Made by a program: the position numbers and the translations under genes. Positions 60,051 through 64,000 of a stretch of DNA of 64,000 nt are shown here, piece after piece. Source of the DNA: Crocodylus rhombifer (taxonomy: Eukaryota; Chordata; Crocodylia; Crocodylidae); contig JAVSML010001016.1 in the NCBI GenBank assembly GCA_038503035.1, positions 124,001-188,000 on the forward strand, in the 5' to 3' direction. The notes under the pieces are model-generated. The model was not told the origin of the DNA and did not search any database. It was given only the letters and a program-made list of their open reading frames with translations. Each line of letters starts with the position of its first letter. Within the stretch, counting starts at the first letter, position 1.

Positions 60051-61380
60051 CAGGGGTAGGCAACGTTTTTTGGCCGGAGTGCCGAAAAAAACCACAATGT
60101 CTACCTTGGAAGGTGCCGGAGTGCCGGCATGCCAGAAAAACAAAATGAGGGCGGCCGGGGGTGGGGGGTGTACATGGCAGGATGCACTGCATATTAGTAT
60201 ATTTAATAATCATAAATTTTGTTGTGTATTCCTTTTTTGTTGAGCATGTTGCAATGAGAGAGAAAAAAAAAGAGACAAATAAGAGAAAGAGAGAGAGAAA
60301 GAAAAAGGAGAGCAGAGAGAGAACCAGACACATGTGTATACACAGACACAGAGAACCAGACAGAGGCAGACAAACACGGAGAATCAGATGCGCAGGCACA
60401 TGGAGCTGGGCTCCTGGGCCACTGGACAAAGTCCAACCCAACAATGCTTTGGTCCTGCCAGAGCCCCTGTGCTTCCCTGGGGAACCAGCCCCCAGGCTGC
60501 AGCACAGCTGGCCAAGGCCCTGGCTCGGAGCCTTCCCATCTGCTCAACCACCCATCTACCTAACCCTGCAAAAGGTGCGGTGTTCCTGGTAAGGGGCAGC
60601 ACCAGCCTCATCCTGGTAGGGGGCTGGTCTGGGGCTGGGCTCGGAGAGGGTGGGAGTTAGGCGGGCTCAGCTGCAAGCCCTGCTGCAAGCAGCCTGGGCT
60701 CTGTGGTTGGCAGCAACTACCGAAGCCTGGGCCAGCTGCAGTCAGGAGGCTGCAAACAGCTGCTCTGGGCTCCAGCATCAGCTCCATACTGGTGGGTGCA
60801 CACGTGCCTCAGAGCAGATGGTGCGGATGGGGCCTCAGATGGTGGGGATGGGGCCTGAGGCAGCACAGCCTTCCTGCTGTCCGCTCTGAGCTGCATGTGC
60901 AATTGCCACCAGCATGGAGCTGATGCCGGGGTGTGGAGCCCAGCACAGCTGTTTGCCGCCTGCCCGCTGCAGCTGCCCAGAGCCCAGGCTGGCTACAACC
61001 AGCTACACCAGGCTACAGAGCCCAGTCATCAGCTCTGTGCTGGCAGTGGGGGAGAAGCCAGGGTTGTGCTGCCTCAAGCCGCTTCCCCACCATCCACTCT
61101 GAGGTGTGCTTGCACTTGCCAGTATGGAGCTGATGCTGGAGCCCAGAGCAGATGTGTGCAGCCTTCTGGTTGCAACTGGCCCAGGCTCTGGGTAGCTGCT
61201 GCCAACCATGGAGCCTGCTTTGCTTGCAGCAGGGCTTGCAACCACCCAGCCGCCTGCTGGGAGCAGCCCAGGCTTTGTGGCTGGCAGCAGCTGCCTAAAG
61301 CCCAGGCTGGCAGTGGTGTCCTGAGCAAAATGGCCTCGTGTGCCATGCTTGGCACATATGCTGCGGGTTGCTGACCCCTG
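60051..61380. mobile_element. 1.3 kb hAT element with GC-rich foldback core, upstream of CYTL1
   Basis: The ends are CAGGGGTAGGCAAC and, inverted, CAGGGGTCAGCAAC (12 of 14). Flanking 8-mers GTTGAATA (60043-60050) and GTCTAATA (61381-61388) match at 6 of 8. A purine-rich GA tract lies at about 60254-60322. The core has internal inverted copies: TGGGCTCCAGCATCAGCTCC near 60767 against GGAGCTGATGCTGGAGCCCA near 61125. No transposase frame is visible. It ends about 500 bases before the CYTL1 start codon. Confidence 0.8.
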
Positions 61381-61877
61381 GTCTAATACTATACCACTGG
61401 GCCCTGATTATACTTAGGCAGTGGAGCTGCTTTCCCTGTAAGCACTTACTAATATGTCTATAAGAGATTACAGGATTGGGGCTTACAACTGCTTGAGAAC
61501 CTCGGGCAATGTGTTACATATACCTTCATTATCCTTTAGATGTTTACCAGGTTGTTTTCTCGCTGGGATAAAGTGTTCCAGTTGTGTTTGTCTTATCCTC
61601 ATTCCTACTCTTCTCTCCCCCGCAACCCTCCCTCCCCACTTCTGCTTCAGGGACAGGGAAGTGCTAGCAGCTTTGGCTCACAGGTCAGCAGGAAATTTAG
61701 CACAGCAGCAAGCTACTGTTTGGACCACCCCTCCGTGTTTTTTTTTCCTTCTGATGCAGGAGACTATTTAATTGGGAGCTGACAGTCAAACTTCAGCTTC
61801 AGCAGCTGCAGTCTATAGTAGCTGTGTAACCAATAACTCATTTTTTTCCTTCTCTCTTCATTCACTCACTCTCCACA
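61381..61877 (+). promoter_or_regulatory. CYTL1: CYTL1 proximal upstream region and 5' UTR
   Basis: This is the roughly 500-base interval between a hAT element ending at 61380 and the CYTL1 start codon. An AT-rich TATTTAA stretch near 61765 lies about 110 bases before the ATG and could serve as a TATA-like box. A CAGCTG E-box-like site lies near 61803, followed by pyrimidine-rich sequence (about 61840-61870) just before the ATG. The promoter role follows from position; transcription start and factor sites are inferred. There is no CpG island here, in contrast with STK32B. Confidence 0.45.
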
Positions 61878-63873
61878 ATGAAGGTACTGCTGAGTCTGAT
61901 TGTTCTGCTCTCTGTTTTGCTGTTTGTTAGTTCAGCTCCTCCAACTTGCTACTCAAGGATTCTGTCTTTGAGCAAAGAAATCACTGAATCCTTCAAGTCC
62001 TTGAAGAACTCCAAGCCTGTGGTGAGTTGATCTAAACTGATACTTGAGAAAAAAAGATTTAGTTTATTGCTTTTAAAACAACTGTCTAGGAGGGGAAAAA
62101 TTCAAATTGTTTCTCTACTTTACTATAGGACCCGTGTGTAGAGACATTGCCCAACCTCTACTTGGATGTACATGTAAGTTTTCACTATTCATTTGTACTG
62201 CCTTGTACTAAAAAAAAATCAAATGGCAAAAGTGATTATGTAGGATGCATTCTAGGAACTTGAAACAAACTGTTCTTCAAAATTTTAATCAAAACCAGCT
62301 ATGGAAAGCGAAAAGCAGTATTTGTAAGAATTTTTTTGTTTGTTGAAATGTTTTAAATTTCAACACTTCTGAAAATATCCACATAATTTCTCAAGTAAGA
62401 AACATTTGTATTTTACCAGTTTATTGTACTGTAATTTTAGTAGCAGCTAATTTATTCATAGAAATGAATGGAATAATAGATGAAATGGTCAAAAGTAGAA
62501 GGAGTATGATATTGTTTCTATTTCCACTTTTGGCACATCCGGCTAATAAAACTGGTATTTCAGTAAATGCAAGGGGAGGAATGTTTTTTTCCTTAACACA
62601 CACACACGCCTCTGCCAATTTTTCCTTAACGCACGTGCGCGCGCACACACACACACACACACACCTCTCCAAATGAAAATGTTCTACATGATAAGAGAGA
62701 ATGACAGGAACAATGATAAAGAGCTGTGTGATCTTCACCTCTCCCCCAATGAATATAAGCAGTATAAGTAATTTATATTCCATCTTAACCAGTGAAGTGT
62801 ATATAATGCACCCACAACCAAAACCAGACTATTTTACAACCCAATGTTGTTATTTACAAATCAAGTAACTAAAGCTCATGAACTCTTGGGTTCCAAATCC
62901 AGTTCTATCACTGACTCCTTGCGTAGCAAATTAATTTAAGTGCAGTTCTTGTTTTTCTGGATTTCAAAGAAGTATAGCAACATTTACCCACTTCACAGGA
63001 ATTTTATGAAATTGGTATGTATGGTAGTTTGACAAGGTAAAAGCTCTCAGTAGGGCTATTGTAAGCAAAATTTTGCTTGACTCTCAGACCAAGTTATGAC
63101 CAGGATATCTTAATAAGCATATATTATAACAAAATGAGCTATTCCCATAAGAAGTGCCAATCTATCCTGTATCCAAATCCTTAAACTTCAGGAGTAAAAT
63201 TTAGTGAAATGTATAAAATGTTGTCACTGACCTCTCTGAAAACAAGTGGTAGGAAGCCAGCCATGACATCATATGGACTTGAGACAGTGTAGATATGCCA
63301 CTTTTCTAAACACTAAAATGAAAAAAAACTTTGCATTATGATGCTAATCCCTGCCCCCGCCATCCCCAAACACCCTTCAAGCATGTACACACAGGAGGTG
63401 AGAGCTGTAAACTCACAAGCAGGAAGGCAGGAGAAAACATTTGCAAATGGCTATAACCAGAAGCAAAAACCTCCCTAAATTGCTTCTGTGAAAAGGTACA
63501 AGCACTTTCTTTTTGTGTGTTGCAGAATTATTGTGTGTTGGCCAAACTCCGTAACTTTGTGGCACAGCCCAGATGTCAGCGAGTTCCTCAACTGAGTACT
63601 TTAAAGGAAAAAGCCAGGAGCTTGTACACCATTATGATCTCTTACTGCAGAAGGGTACGTGCGAAGTGCATTCCACTCTCGACCAGATTCTCCCCCATTA
63701 CTTTTTGTGGAGTTGAATCGGGATCGAAGCTTCTCTGTTTCCACTTCCCTCTTCTTTTTGTAACATTAGTTATTTCTCTTCTTTCCTAGGACTTGGTCTT
63801 CCTGACAGATGACTGTTACGCTTTGGAAAGCCCCGTTCTCACTCCCACTGATCCATCCAGCACTTACAGCTAA
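61878..63873 (+). CDS. CYTL1: Cytokine-like protein 1, complete, four coding exons
   Basis: CYTL1 is a small secreted cytokine-like protein, known mainly from cartilage and from CD34-positive blood cells. The coding exons are 61878-62021, 62129-62173, 63526-63654 and 63790-63873. All junctions are phase 0 with GT/AG ends (donors gtgagt, gtaagt, gtacgt). The joined frame encodes 133 residues and ends in TAA at 63871; human CYTL1 is of similar length (136). Residues 1-20 form a hydrophobic signal peptide ending VSSA, followed by PPTCYSR, a strong family signature. Exon 2 carries LPNLYLDVH. Exon 3 carries NYCVLAKLRNFVA and KARSLYTIM. Exon 4 begins DLVFLTDDC. Six cysteines (24, 51, 66, 80, 104, 115) allow three disulfides, and a four-helix fold is predicted for the family. 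The C-terminal tail after residue 119 matches poorly from recall. The start is the first ATG before the signal peptide. The identification is firm; expression is not visible from sequence. Confidence 0.96.
62596..62664. repeat. Compound CA/CG microsatellite in CYTL1 intron 2
   Basis: Two alternating purine-pyrimidine tracts lie in intron 2: CA repeats at about 62596-62607, and a mixed GCACGTGCGCGCGCACAC tract running into CA repeats at about 62630-62664. Both are preceded by TTTCCTTAAC and followed by CCTCT, so the second looks like a duplicate of the first. The second tract has Z-DNA-forming composition. Confidence 0.85.
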
Positions 63874-64000
63874 AACAGTCAGCCCAAAGGAATTACCTGG
63901 GACATTTTTAAGGAGGCCAAGAGCCAAAAAAAGAAAAAAAAATGCATCAGCTACAACATTAGCAACCTTGTCTTTTTCAAGTACACTAGCAGTATTATCT

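Noticed and set aside
1..64000. CRISPR arrays, operons, bacterial insertion sequences, rRNA genes
   Set aside because: None seen; spliced genes, CR1, MIR and CpG-island structure show this is vertebrate nuclear DNA.

Overview
This is nuclear DNA from a vertebrate, not from a microbe. Only two protein-coding loci can be supported: the first coding exon of STK32B on the minus strand (13851-13902), and a complete four-exon CYTL1 on the plus strand (61878-63873). They are divergent and about 48 kb apart. Human chromosome 4p16 has the same head-to-head STK32B/CYTL1 order. The repeats (CR1 LINEs, many hAT-type and short inverted-repeat DNA transposons, MIR-like SINEs and solo LTRs) point to a non-avian sauropsid. 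I favour a crocodilian over a turtle because of the hAT families, but this is inference from recall.

Layout. Positions 1-13850 are the start of STK32B intron 1 on the minus strand. They contain an LTR-like block (2310-3386), a CR1 copy split by a hAT element (about 5910-7330) and smaller repeats. Positions 13680-15650 form a CpG-island-like promoter region around STK32B exon 1. Positions 15650-61870 are intergenic DNA dominated by transposons. The main blocks are an antisense CR1 with at least three DNA elements and one solo LTR inserted in it (22024-26593), a hAT deletion derivative (27713-28122), shuffled LINE reverse-transcriptase fragments (30215-31885), an antisense LTR-like block (33662-34900), a 2.3 kb hAT foldback element (35011-37301), four copies of a family with TAGGGACAGACATT ends, three copies of a roughly 335 bp MITE with 3-bp target duplications, and a cluster of hAT elements just upstream of CYTL1. 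CYTL1 fills the last 2 kb.

No complete transposase, reverse transcriptase or retroviral gene is visible, so the mobile DNA here looks non-autonomous or dead. I found no operon, CRISPR array, rRNA gene or convincing tRNA gene. The best candidate for something under-described is a shared architecture: several hAT-type elements with different terminal repeats all carry GC-rich interiors built of internal inverted repeats. The second candidate is the pair of MITE families with 3-bp target duplications.
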